A stretch of 62,000 nt of DNA from contig NC_081406.1 in NCBI RefSeq assembly GCF_030272615.1, positions 212,264,997-212,326,996 on the forward strand, written 5' to 3'. The first letter of the stretch is position 1. Each line of letters opens with the position of its first letter. Below the pieces are notes generated by a model, which saw only the letters and a program-made list of their open reading frames with translations, searched no databases and was not told the DNA's origin. Both the position numbers and the translations under genes were made by a program. Shown here one piece after another: positions 11,220 through 21,345 of this stretch. Origin of the DNA: Cryptomeria japonica (lineage: Eukaryota; Streptophyta; Pinopsida; Cupressales; Cupressaceae).

Positions 11220-13217
11220 TGACTTGTTTGGATGCTTCCTCTATGGAGCAAGGATTTGATGATGAACAATTAGATGGAAGTTTGCTAGAAAATGTCTCTT
11301 TTTATATTTTGAATCTTTTTCATTTGATACTTCTAATGCAATTTCAGCTAATGATTTTGATCAAGGAAGCATAATAGATTAGCATAAACAAGAGACACCT
11401 TATGGTGAAAAAGTAGGGAGTATCTCTCATATTGATATGCAGGCAAGGTATGAGTCTTTTCAGTTTGATTGCATGCAAGATATTGAGGAATTGTTGCAGC
11501 CCAAAACATTGAAGAATTTTGAGAATATTGAAATACAAACCAAGGGAAACTCATTCACCTCTATTATGATATCACACAGGCGATCTGAATTAGAGGTATT
11601 CAAATTTAATTGTGAAGATGAGCTATTTGATAGTCATCCCATGCTGGAATCATTTTGTTTTGAAGCTAATGTTAAGAATGAATTCTTGGAAAATGAATGT
11701 CTAGAGAGTCAAAATTAATATTTAGATAAAAAAAATTCTCGTAGAACATTCTTGCACTTTTGAATAAGGTTGTCCCATCAAAGGCATGGCTTATTTTTCT
11801 AACATTCGCATGAAAGACTGTGGTATTTCTAGTATGAATTAGCTCACTCAAGATGGCGTTGACATGTTGCAGATAGAAGTCTATGATGTAGAGTGGCTCT
11901 TTGGACTTGATATGTTTTTGAGGAAGCTTTTACAATATGTTGATATTAGATCCTTCTTTACAATGGTTGCGGGTTATTTATTGGGAATGATTCTACTCAC
12001 ATATCAGCCACTTTTCCGCACTGGTAGATACTTCTCACAACCAGTTGATGGCTTTACATGAGCAACTAGTTGCATTATTGGAGGTATGGGTTGTTTGCCC
12101 AATCTTTTGTAAATAAATTTTTGGTGTAATCTAGGTGCAGCTTGTCTTAGTTTTCAGTCTTGGTTTAGTTTGGGTTTTGGCTTGTTAGTTTTGGCATGTT
12201 GCCCCTCCTCCCATCTGCAAGCAGCTCTCTGTGCCTTGTTTCTCCTTGACTCTATTATCCAATGGATGCTAGGCACTGGTCTCTCCTAGAGATATTCTAG
12301 ACTCTCCTAGTTCTTTATAGTCCTATTCCCCAGTCAGAGCCAATGTTACCCTCCTCATTTTTAATGAGCATCTTGTTCCTATGTCCATTAAGTAAGGAGT
12401 GTTATTTAATCAAGCCTTGTGGAATTCTCAGCTTTGGTCTTGTGAAAATTTTTTTGAACTTGAACTTGTCGGTTCAACCTTTCAAAGTTCAAGGTTCAAA
12501 GCTCGAAGGTACAGGTTCATTCAGAGTACAAAATTGCAATAGGTTCAGGTTCAAAAGTACAGTTTAAGTTCAAAATATGAGCAACACATATGATTTTCAA
12601 ATTCTTTTGTTCTGATGACCCTATGAATACAGAAAGGATGGTAAATGGCCATAAGATATGTTCCTATCATCGTAGAGTTGATGTTGCAATTGGGAAGTAT
12701 ATAATTTGAAGATTTCTATGCAAAAAGATGCTTGAATTGTGTATGAGAGTGTTTCCACCAATAATGACGAACTCCAACAGTTTATGGGAAAAGATTTGTT
12801 TGAAGCATAGGTATTGTGCAGTTGATATTTTAATGACAGTCTTGATAGTACTCAATTCCATTAATCATAACTTTCTAACCAATCATTATCTTGTAAATCG
12901 CTCTAGTAAAATTGTGAAGGACTAGGTTTTTCGAAAACATATAAAAAGTTGAGCTAAATCCAACGGTGCAATTGTGATTTATCGTTCCCGTATTGAGACC
13001 CATTATAACTATCAATGGTTAATGCCTAATATATGATGAAATCCTCAGTTTGTGACAAAATAAATTATTTGGAATAGGTGATAGTGGGCTCAAACAGGGT
13101 AGATTATACTTTATCTTTCATCTCCTCTATTCATATATGTTTTAATTATTAAGTTGCATTTATAATACTATGGGAAAATATTTACAAGCAACATTATAAT
13201 GAAAGGAAATATTCAAA
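11220..13217 (+). other. Non-coding or decayed interior of element G
   Basis: No pol domain is recognised. ORF 11437-11718 (93 aa, acidic, start MQARYESFQFDCMQDIEELL) and ORF 11864-12061 lie in the element's sense direction and may be remnants of a second ORF; I cannot name them. Around 12455-12570 the sequence is a run of diverged TTCAAAGTTCAAGGTTCAAA-type short repeats. Confidence 0.35.
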
Positions 13218-13362
13218 AAGAGGGAGTTGTACCTCTCAATTCAAAGGAAGATTATCAATTCAATGATAATCTATCCAGCTATTAGTTCTCTTTGTCCTTT
13301 ATCCCGGGCATTTGGAGTTAGTATGTGTATATTTTTTTAAGGGACAAATCTGTTCACTAACA
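13218..13362 (+). repeat. Remnant of the 3' LTR of element G
   Basis: It resembles the right arm of the 5' LTR (about 10040-10193): both have GGGAGTTGTACC, GGGCATTTGG and a terminal ACAAATCT block before the CA end. Identity is much lower than between the palindrome arms. I could not find the left-arm sequence in front of it, so this LTR is single-armed or too decayed to follow. Confidence 0.5.
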
Positions 13363-13947
13363 TATTGTCAATCCTTGTGACTAGTAGAGGATCTAAGAAA
13401 TATACTAATAAGTATCTTATAGATCAACCTTTCAAAAACTTCTTGTTTCCCTAATGAAACCCTTCTTGAGGCCATCATATCAACACATCTAAACCATATA
13501 ATAATTTTTTTTAATCAAGTTGATCTAGATCTAAGCCAACCTAATACTAAATTACATTACTTAAATTTATTCTCCAACCTCAATTAAATGCCTATGGAAG
13601 CTAAATTGACCAAAAGATAAGACACTACCTTATATTTGTAAGTAAAGATTTATGAAGCTTTCATTAAGAGAAACCTTGTGGATGATTAGGCTATGATCAA
13701 AATCATTTATTTCTGCCTCTTGGAGATAATAGGATATGACCACATTGATCACATGCATAAACACCTTACTTGACTATCACAACCTTAATACAATCACCAT
13801 CATTAAAATTATGCTTCTAGTTTTTTTAAGACTAAAAACAATCCTAATAATATTCTATTTTTTATATATTAAAAAGTAGCAAAACTAGGCTATTGGCCCT
13901 TTATACAAACAACCCACTGGCAACATTAACAATAACAACACTCTATT
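13363..13947 (+). repeat. Dispersed repeat R1, copy 1, right part
   Basis: Resumes after the TATTG duplication with CAATCCTTGTGACTAG and stays alignable with 60196-60690 to about 13865. The last ~80 bp to the start of element A have no counterpart in copy 2. Confidence 0.45.
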
Positions 13948-15385
13948 TGTTGGCATTTTGAGTTTGTTGGCATTTTGCATAGATATTGCATTAATGATAT
14001 GTTGTCATTGATGTCAATTGAACCGGTAATGGTATTCATGTTATTGTTGATATTGTTGTTTTTGATATTGGCTAGTTACCAGTAAGAAGAGCTTTGTGGA
14101 ATATGTTGTAAACCGGTATGTAAAGTTTGTGAGTTGAACCGGTGAACCGGTGTAAAGGGTTAAACCTTTCTCTGTAATATAATTGGCAAACCCTATCAAC
14201 TGTTAAACCCTAACAGATCAAGTTTGTTGGGTTATTATCTGATAAGCGGTAATGATGGAGACACGTGTGATCATTGTATGAGGATATGTTCAAATTGTTT
14301 TGGTGCATTTTTTTTTGTCTAGGGAAGGAGCAAAGTGGATTGCATCTAATACACAACGCGTGATGAGTTACAAAGTCTGATGAAGTCGTGATCATAGAGA
14401 GGTTGGAATTTTCTTGAAGAATGTGAAGAGATTGTCATGATTTCTAATGGTCAAGATTGTACCGACTTGTTTGTAATCTCGATGATGAGAATTAGGTTTT
14501 TGTTGTGTTACTGACCTAATTGATTTGTATTTAAGGTCAATGAAGTTGTTTGTAAAGATTGTTGGCAAGATTGATTGAAATCAGTTGAGTGTGTAGTTGC
14601 CTAACCGATGAATGGATCTGCACTTTCAGTGAAGACATATTGAAGCTTAGAAGGATCTGATCAAGTAAATGTAGTGCTACTCAGACAGATAAAGAAAACC
14701 TGTTGTTTTCTAACAATTACAACATAAGTGAAATCCCTTAACTGGGTAAGCTCTAACAAGCTTGGTTACTCATTAAATCCTCTAACAAGGTGGTCCATTA
14801 GCTTGGATTATTAAATCCTCTAGTGAGGTTACTCCTAACAGGGTATTGTGCTTTTCATCAAGGCATATTTGTAATTCCCTTAACCGGGGGATTCCTAACC
14901 GGAATTAGTTCTTAATAGGACTTATTATAAAGCTTTAACATGCTTGGCTCCTAACAAGGCAAAATTCAGAAGAGTTCAGATAGCTATCCTTGTGAGTCTC
15001 ATCTCACTGTGGTTTTTAACTATTTGGGTTTTCCATGTATAAACATTTGTGTCAAGTGGTGAATGCTTTTGTGGTTATGATCTTATTTGTTTATTTGGTT
15101 AACTTCTAATAAGTTATGTTAAATAGAAGCATTGAGAGATGAATATGTTGAGTTATGATTAAGCATTGTTGATGCTTACAAGATTGAAGTTGTTTACTGT
15201 TAACATTGTCATAACAGTTAAAGCGATTGATGTTAAGTATTCTTATGAATATTGATCTTGACTGAGATATGTTTACTTTGTGTGATTAAATTTGAGTTTG
15301 GGAACTTTGTATCAGTTTTTCAATATACTGATTCACCCCCCCTCTCAATATTATACCGGATACTTATTCTTTCATCATACCATCA
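13948..15385 (+). repeat. 5' LTR of element A
   Basis: The 1438-bp LTR runs from TGTTGGCATTTTGAG to CATACCATCA and is about 92% identical by eye to the copy at 35676-37104. It contains repeated AACCGGT motifs near its start (14034-14150), the mini-hairpin array (14735-14960), a GTGAG/CTCAC hairpin (14992-15007) and the C-rich-loop hairpin (15325-15351). Confidence 0.9.
14735..14960 (+). other. Mini-hairpin array in LTR A
   Basis: About ten short stem-loops lie at ~20-nt spacing, most with a CTAACA-like loop. Stems include CCC/GGG (14735-14746), AAGCT/AGCTT (14748-14763), CCT/AGG (14779-14790), TCCA/TGGA (14794-14807), CCT/AGG (14817-14828), TACTC/GGGTA (14830-14845, one G-U), CCC/GGG (14877-14888), ATTCC/GGAAT (14891-14905), AGTTC/GGACT (14907-14922, one G-U) and AAGC/GCTT (14930-14945). 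Confidence 0.65.
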
Positions 15386-15387
15386 AT

Positions 15388-15400
15388 TGGTATCAGAGCA
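15388..15400 (+). other. Primer-binding site of element A
   Basis: TGGTATCAGAGCA begins 2 nt after the LTR and is complementary to the initiator tRNA-Met 3' end, as in plant copia elements. Confidence 0.9.
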
Positions 15401-15456
15401 TCTCAGGTCTTCTTAATCTAAAAGCCTAACAACTTGAGGAAAACATCTTGTAGATC

Positions 15457-15701
15457 ATGATGAAGAAAGAAGGTTCGAAGTTCAATAAACATAACTATAT
15501 AATATGGAGTGACAAAAGGAAGATTTACATTTAGAGTCTTGGTAGTCAGTATTGGGATCATATAGAAAATAAGTATATTACACCTACTGGACCCCTGACT
15601 AATGATCAGAATAAATAACAACAAGAAAATCACCAAGCATTAGAGGCTATTATCAGTTCCCCATCTGATGTTGAATGTGTAGATGTTCATGGTCTTGAAA
15701 C
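15457..15701 (+). pseudogene. Gag N-terminus of element A (split by element C)
   Basis: The start MMKKEGSKFNKHNY corresponds to MMKREGPKFNKENF of element D, which fixes the ATG. Two nonsense codons are visible, after KIYI (about 15533) and after DQNK (about 15616). Codon 82 is split by the insertion of element C at 15702, and the frame continues without shift at 23269 once C and one GAAAC copy are discounted. Gag forms the virus-like particle. Confidence 0.8.
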
Positions 15702-16771
15702 TGTTAGTCCTAGAGGCAATTGAGAGGGGGGGGGGGGTGAATCAGTTGTCCAATAAATTTGAAACCAAAACTAACTTAACCAAACTTAATGCTTAATACC
15801 GGTAAACCAAACTTTGATGCCGGTAGGTAGTTTAATAGTTAATTGCAGTACCAGTAATGTTAAAAAGCATGAAATAGAAAGACAAATAACATACACAACA
15901 CATAACACAGTTATTTGTACATGGAAACCCTGTAAGGGGAAAAACCACGGTGAGAAACCTTACCCACAATCAGATGATACTAATGTAGATAGTATGTGTG
16001 TATAATATGGAGTCTGCACATGCAGAAAGGCCAATTGCCTAGAGCTCACTGTTCAATCACAAAATGGGAGTCACACTGACTACAATTGGATGGTTAAATC
16101 CAATGATAATGTACTGCTCAAAATAGCATCTTCATATGTTGGATTCAGTACTGATTAAGCTCTAATTTAGCTTCTTCAAGCCTTCCTTCAATCTTGAATG
16201 ATGTTTGTGTGTATAGCTATTCTTATATTCGCATATACCTTATTACAATCCTTTTCCACTTCTACCACACAATCTCATAAATGAGATCTTACATATATAC
16301 CAAAACCTAAGACCAAATGAGTAGGTCGGCTCACTAAAAGATATTACAATAAAATCAATTACAAATGAATCAATATGTGATGCATGATTTCGGCTCAATG
16401 CATTTACAATAATAATAAATAATCTTTATGACATGTCGTGCTGATCTGGAATAGATATGCTTCCCAGTGCATATCTTGGACCTATTTGCCGATAACAACA
16501 AATATGAAAACCCAATTAGATCAATAATCAAATCACCAAAACCAAGTGTCCAAATGATGTCTTCGACATAACCAAGTAATCTCCAGATGATAACAGATCA
16601 TCCTTAGTACCGGTGAACAATATAACCTGTCGGTGAATCAGATACCGGTGACTGTGCATAAGTCACTGATCATGCCGGTGAACATAACCAAAGATCTCCA
16701 AGTGTTTCTCAAGTATTGACAAGTGTTGACATCAATGAAAAAACCATATCAATATATCCAAAATACCAACA
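15702..16771 (-). repeat. 3' LTR of element C
   Basis: The 1070-bp LTR runs from TGTTAGTCCTAGAGG to AATACCAACA. It provides the uninterrupted reference (GTCACTGATCATG near 16662) for the hAT-like insertion in the other LTR. A 12-G run (15726-15737) sits in the loop of a CAATTGA/TCAGTTG hairpin. Confidence 0.9.
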
Positions 16772-16772
16772 A

Positions 16773-16990
16773 TCTCCCCCTTTTGCATTGATGGAAACAC
16801 AAGATGGAAAAACCATCTAAGTGCCAAAGCAGAAATGCCAAAAACTAAAAACCAACAGTCTCCAAAAGAGATCATCAAAATACAGATATAGAGAGTAACA
16901 GTCTCTCCCCCAATGATTAATCTCTCCCCAAAAGATAATGTGTTTTTCCATATATATCTCTCCCCCTTTGACATCAAATGCCAAAGCAAT
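16773..16990 (-). other. Polypurine tract and repeated PPT-like motifs of element C
   Basis: The minus strand reads AAAAGGGGGAGA directly at the LTR edge (16773-16784), the plus-strand primer. Further GGGGGAGAGA and TTTGGGGAGAGA motifs lie at about 16901-16930 and 16965-16977. Confidence 0.7.
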
Positions 16991-17192
16991 ACAAAACCAA
17001 ATACAATCAGTTCAAAGAACTTATCACAAAATACCAACTTATCAATTTATCCAACTACTCCCCCTAAGAAGTAGCTCTCTTCATCAAAGCTGGAAAAAAG
17101 ATTTCTCTGTTAATTCTGTCGGTCTAATACCAAGCTCCAACTGTCTAAATTTCTACCGGTGAGGGTATAACTCCAAGCTGCTTCCTAAGATA

Positions 17193-17525
17193 TTAAAAAG
17201 TTTCCTTAGGGAAAGGTTTAGTAAAGATATATGCAATCTGCTCTTTAGTATTTACATAAACTAATTTCACTTCTTCTGCTTCAACATTCTCTTTCAAAAA
17301 ATTGAATTTGATAGAAACATGTTTAGTTTTTGAGTGAAATACTGGATTTTTAGATATATCAATTGCTGCCATATTATCACAGTAAATGATTATAGGTTCC
17401 TTGTATTTTACCTTTATGTCCTTCAACATTTTCTTAATCCATAATACCTGTGTACAATTAGTTGTTGCTGCAACATATTCTAATTTTGTTGTTGATAAAG
17501 ATGTGCAACTTTGTTTCTTTCTCAA
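17193..17525 (-). pseudogene. RNase H domain of element C
   Basis: This 110-codon segment matches the C-terminal copia RNase H, which degrades RNA in the RNA:DNA hybrid. It has STTKLEYVAATTNCTQVLWI, then YCDNMAAIDISKNPVFHSKTKH, then IAYIFTKPF near the end, where copia usually has ADIFTKPL. The upstream part joins RT through stops or frameshifts. The protein end lies about 420 nt from the 3' LTR. Confidence 0.8.
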
Positions 17526-17681
17526 CCAAGAGATTAATCTGCTACCAAGAAAGAATGCTCCACCGATGGTGCTTTTTCTATCATCTACATCTCCTGCCCA
17601 ATTTGCATCTGTATATGCACATAAATTAAAATTTTCATGTTTAGGATACCATAAACCAAGATTTGTTGTGCCTTGTAGATA

Positions 17682-17933
17682 TCAGAAAATCCTTTTTACT
17701 GTTGATTCATGATTTTCCTTAGGATTACTTTGAAATCTTGAAACAATACATACTGAATTCATAATATTAGGTCTTGTTTGAGTCAAATATAATAAACCTC
17801 CTATCATAGACTTGTATCTTGTCGGATTAACAGGTGTTGATTTATCTTTCAAAGATAGTTTATCAGTTGTAGTCATAGGTGTGCTTACCAGTTTAGAGTT
17901 TTCCATGCCAAATTTCTTTAGTAATTCCTTCAA
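17682..17933 (-). pseudogene. RT-RNase H connecting segment of element C
   Basis: Residues include LLKKFGMENSKLVSTPMTT, then YKSMIGGLLYLTQTRPNIMN and VSRFQSNPKENHESTVKRIF, the conserved copia segment between RT and RNase H. A stop upstream (about 17980, after KFFLGL) separates it from the RT ORF. Confidence 0.8.
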
Positions 17934-17978
17934 GTACTTTGATTGATTTATGAATATACCTTTATCAGTCTGTGAGAT

Positions 17979-18482
17979 CTACAATCCTAAAAAGAATTTT
18001 ATCTCCCCAATCATAGACATTTCAAATTCTTCCTGCATCTTATTAGAAAAGTCTTTACACAATCCATCTTCTCCTCCAAAGATTATATCATCAACAAAAA
18101 CTTCAATAACCAAGATGTCATCATTAGTTACTTTGTAATATAGATTGTCGTCAACATTACCTTTAGTGAAACCAATCTTCAAAAGATATTTGTCCAATCT
18201 AGCATACCAAGCTCTAGGAGCTTGCTTCAATCCATATAAAGATTTCCTTAACCTACAAACCATATCTTTGTCATCTGTCAAATAAAATCCATCAGGTTGT
18301 TCAATGTAAACTTCCTCTTCTAGATCACCATTTAGAAATGCACATTTAACATCCCTTTGATATACTTTATAGTTCTTGTGTGTTGCAAAAGCCAAGAATA
18401 ATCTGATTGCCTCAATTCTAGCTACCGGTGCAAAGGTTTTATTGTAATCAATTCCTTCTTTCTGTGAATATCCCTTACACAC
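17979..18482 (-). pseudogene. Reverse transcriptase domain of element C
   Basis: This 167-codon ORF carries the core copia RT (RVT_2): [20 protein letters not shown], then [20 protein letters not shown] with the first catalytic Asp region, [19 protein letters not shown], and [10 protein letters not shown] with the YVDD-type box. The catalytic residues look intact in this piece. The N-terminal RT part (18483-18650) continues in the same direction but is interrupted by stops. The enzyme copies element RNA into cDNA inside the particle. Confidence 0.85.
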
Positions 18483-18867
18483 TAATCTTGCTTTGTTTCT
18501 GATTACCTTACCATCTTCATTTAGTTTATTTTTGAATACCCATTTAGTTCCAATTACATTTTTGTCTTTAGGTCAGGGAACTAATGTCCATGTGTTATTC
18601 TTTTCAATTTGTTCCAATTCATTTTCCATAGCCTTAATCTAGTGTTTATCTTCACATGCCTCATTAACTGATGCTGGTTCAATTTGAGAAATAAGACATA
18701 CCTCTTCATTTGCCAGTCTTCCTCTATTCATAACTCCTTGATACTTGTTCCCAATTATCTAATTTTTTAGAGTGATTCAATCTTACATACCAGGGTGTTT
18801 TTACTTGTTGTTGTTCCTCAGTCACTATGGAATTCTTAGATGATGTCGGTGTGATTGGATCAACATT

Positions 18868-19317
18868 CTATACTAGTGTTCTCATAGTAGGTTCATTTGT
18901 GATTATCTCAACTGTCGATTCAGAGTCTATGTACCTTGAATGATCTCTAAATTGTTCATCAATCTTCACATTTTCACTTTCAATGATTTTCTCCAATCTC
19001 TTATTAAAACATCTATATGCCTTTCTCTTAGATGAATAACCAAGAAATATTCCTTCATCACTTCTAGGATCAAATTTTCCAATATACTCATCTCTCCTAA
19101 TATAACATTTACTTCCAAATATTCTAAAATATTTAAGAGTAGGAGTATTACCAAACCATAGTTCATGAGGGGTCTTACCGGTTTCACCTTTAATGTGTAC
19201 TCTGTTGAATGTATAAACAACTGTATTGACTGCTTCTCTCCAATATACATGAGGTAGATTTGCTTCTGATATCATGCTTCTAGCTGCATCCAAAATAGTT
19301 TTGTTCTTTCTTTCCAT
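18868..19317 (-). pseudogene. Integrase C-terminal half of element C
   Basis: It starts MERKNKTILDAARSMISEAN, just after the QNRVMERKN motif holding the catalytic Glu. It continues HVYWREAVNTVVYTFNRV, LWFGNTPTLKYFRIFGSKCY and IFLGYSSKRKAYRCFNKR, the conserved region after the copia integrase core. A stop lies just upstream at about 19335. The following acidic segment (EIITNEPTM) is the variable linker to RT. Confidence 0.8.
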
Positions 19318-19319
19318 AA

Positions 19320-19920
19320 CTCTATTTTGCTAGGGTGTCCAAGGTGCTGATAATTATCTTTTGATTCCTTTCACTTCATAGAATGTATTAAATTCCTTAG
19401 ATATGAATTCACCTCCTTGATCCGATCTCAAACATTTGATTTTCTTGCCGGTTTCATTCTCTACCATCACCTTGAATAGTTTGAACTTCCCAAAAGCTTA
19501 TGATTTCTCCCTGAAAAAAGTAACCCAACACATTCTAGAATAGTCATCAATGATTAGCATAAAATACCTATCTCCTTGTAAACTTCTAGTTCTTGCTGGA
19601 CCACATAAATCAGTATGAATTAAGTCAAGAACATTATTGGATTTTTCTAGAATACTCTTAAAAGTTGTTCTAACTTGCTTTCCAAATTGACATTCCTTAC
19701 ATACTAGATTGTGAGGCTTAACAATCTTAGGTAAATCTCTTACTGCCTTAGTTGTAATGATTTTTACAATGCAATCAAAATTTACATGACACAATCTCTT
19801 ATGCCATAGCCAACTTTCATCAATATGTGCAATCAAGCATGTCTTCTCATTGTTATTCAAATGAAAGATATTACCTCTAGTCTGATTACCGGTTACAATT
19901 TCTAAGCCAGTTATGTTCAT
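19320..19920 (-). pseudogene. GAG-pre-integrase and integrase core of element C
   Basis: ORF 19920-19498 has the zinc-binding pre-integrase segment (WLWHKRLCHVNFD ... LVCKECQFGKQ) and the integrase start LIHTDLCGPARTRSLQGDRY with DDYSRMCWV. After a stop, 19490-19320 continues the core with a DQGGEF-type motif and the Glu segment. All three acidic residues are recognisable, but the frame is broken. Integrase would insert the cDNA and generate the 5-bp duplications. Confidence 0.8.
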
Positions 19921-20155
19921 GATTTTGCATTTACCATTCTTGAATTGTAACTAAAATCCCTTTTCAACTAATTGACCAACACTCAAAAGATTGTGCTTCA
20001 AACCTTCAACGTAGTAAACATTATCAATATTATGCTTACCATCAAAAGATATAGTGCCTTTTCCTTTGATCAAACAAGCTTTGTCATCTCCAACCTCCAT
20101 TGTATTCCTGAAAGGTTAAGAATTTACTCTTATCACCAGTCATATGATGTGAACA

Positions 20156-20626
20156 TCAAGAATCAATAATCCATTCATCCTTTTCTTCAATTTTAGGTTC
20201 CAGGGCCTGCTCTACTGGTTGAATAGTAGGTGCCGGTTGATCTTCTGTTATTGCAACAAAAGCCCATCCATTTTGTGTTGGTTCCTCATCAAAATCATTA
20301 GTAACTCCTTCATCAGCACAGTAACATGATTTGTCTCTATTCTTCTTAAATCCGTACCTTTGATATTCAGGGTTAGGCTTGTATGTTGTTTTAGCTTCTT
20401 CTTTCAATCTTGCATGTCTATCAGGACACCTAAAAGCCATATGACCAGTCTTAATGCAGTTAAAACATTTAAATGGTGCTTGACCTTCATACTTACTTGC
20501 AACTGGACCTTTAGGCATTTTCCTTGCAAATAGTGCTTCAAGTTCTTCTAGTTCTTCATTATGTTTTCTAATTTCTTCAAGTTCTCTTGCATCAAAGGCT
20601 TTCCAATCAGATTTTTCAGATGACAA
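20156..20626 (-). pseudogene. Gag C-terminus, zinc knuckle and start of protease, element C
   Basis: The zinc knuckle is CFNCIKTGHMAFRC (CX2CX4HX4C), which binds RNA during packaging. The ORF ends exactly in the protease active site: WIIDS is followed by TGA and then CSHHMTG, so the glycine of the catalytic DSG triplet is a stop codon. Confidence 0.8.
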
Positions 20627-20835
20627 TAATGATGTTGCATATGATGATGATGCTTTGAAAGCTAAATCTGTCTTAATAGTAGCAACAAGACCAAATCTTC
20701 AAGTTCAAAAGATGAAAGTTTTCCAACCAAAGTGTCTCTAGATACTGATGTATTAGGCATTGTTCTCAATTCATTTATAGCAGTAACTTTCATTTTATAT
20801 GCCGGTGGCAAAGCTATTTAAACTTTAGAAACAAT

Positions 20836-21288
20836 TTAATCTTCACTTAAGGTTCCTCCACAACATTGTATGCCCAAAACAATTTCATTTACTCTTTCCA
20901 TAAAAGAAGAAATTATTGCGTCTTCTTCTATTTTCAAATTTTCCCGGAAGCATTCCATTTTTGCAATTTTGACTATGGTATCACCTTCATTAAATGTCTC
21001 CAATTTATCCCAAATAGCTTTAGCAATAGATCTATCTAATAATCCCATGATTTGTTGATCAGACAATGCGCTCAAAAGTGCTTCTCTTGCTTTGCAATCA
21101 TTTTCCTCATCTTTAGCCAAGGTTGTTGGAATAGGTTGACCTTGAGTAGGAACAACATAGCCATTCTTTGTAACATCCCATATGTCCTTTCCAATGCAAT
21201 TCAGATGTGTTTCCATCCCGATCTTCCATATACCATAGTTAGTTCCATCAAGTTTTGGACTGTCCTTCTTGAAATAGTTAGAAGACAT
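20836..21288 (-). pseudogene. Gag N-terminus of element C
   Basis: The 150-codon ORF starts MSSNYFKKDSPKLDGTNYGI, followed by WKIGMETHL, the standard copia Gag N-terminus (UBN2/retrotran_gag_2 type). It sits 43 nt after the PBS, so the ATG is well placed. It ends at a stop after GGTLSED, and the rest of Gag is recovered in the ORF at 20626. Confidence 0.85.
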
Positions 21289-21331
21289 TGGATCTCCTCA
21301 AGCTGTTAAACTTCTGCAAAAAGAGGACTAA

Positions 21332-21343
21332 GCTCTGATACCA
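21332..21343 (-). other. Primer-binding site of element C
   Basis: The minus strand reads TGGTATCAGAGC, adjoining the 5' LTR that starts at 21346. Confidence 0.9.
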
Positions 21344-21345
21344 AT

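Larger units (their letters stand above)
8844..13362 (+). mobile_element. Element G: gag-only LTR retrotransposon, gypsy-type
   Basis: The element is 4519 bp, bounded by perfect 5-bp duplications TATTG (8839-8843 and 13363-13367) and by TG...CA ends. Repeat R1 copy 2 has the uninterrupted site near 60196, confirming insertion. Inside are a PBS at 10200-10217 and a Gag ORF at 10341-11219. No protease, RT, RNase H or integrase can be seen, so the copy is non-autonomous (TR-GAG-like) or heavily deleted. The two LTR ends are much more diverged from each other than in the copia elements, so it is old. The 5' LTR is an extended palindrome. Confidence 0.7.

Noticed and set aside
14735-14960. Possible CRISPR-like array from regular ~20-nt spacing
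   Set aside because: Units are mini-hairpins with variable stems and no identical repeats; the context is a plant LTR.
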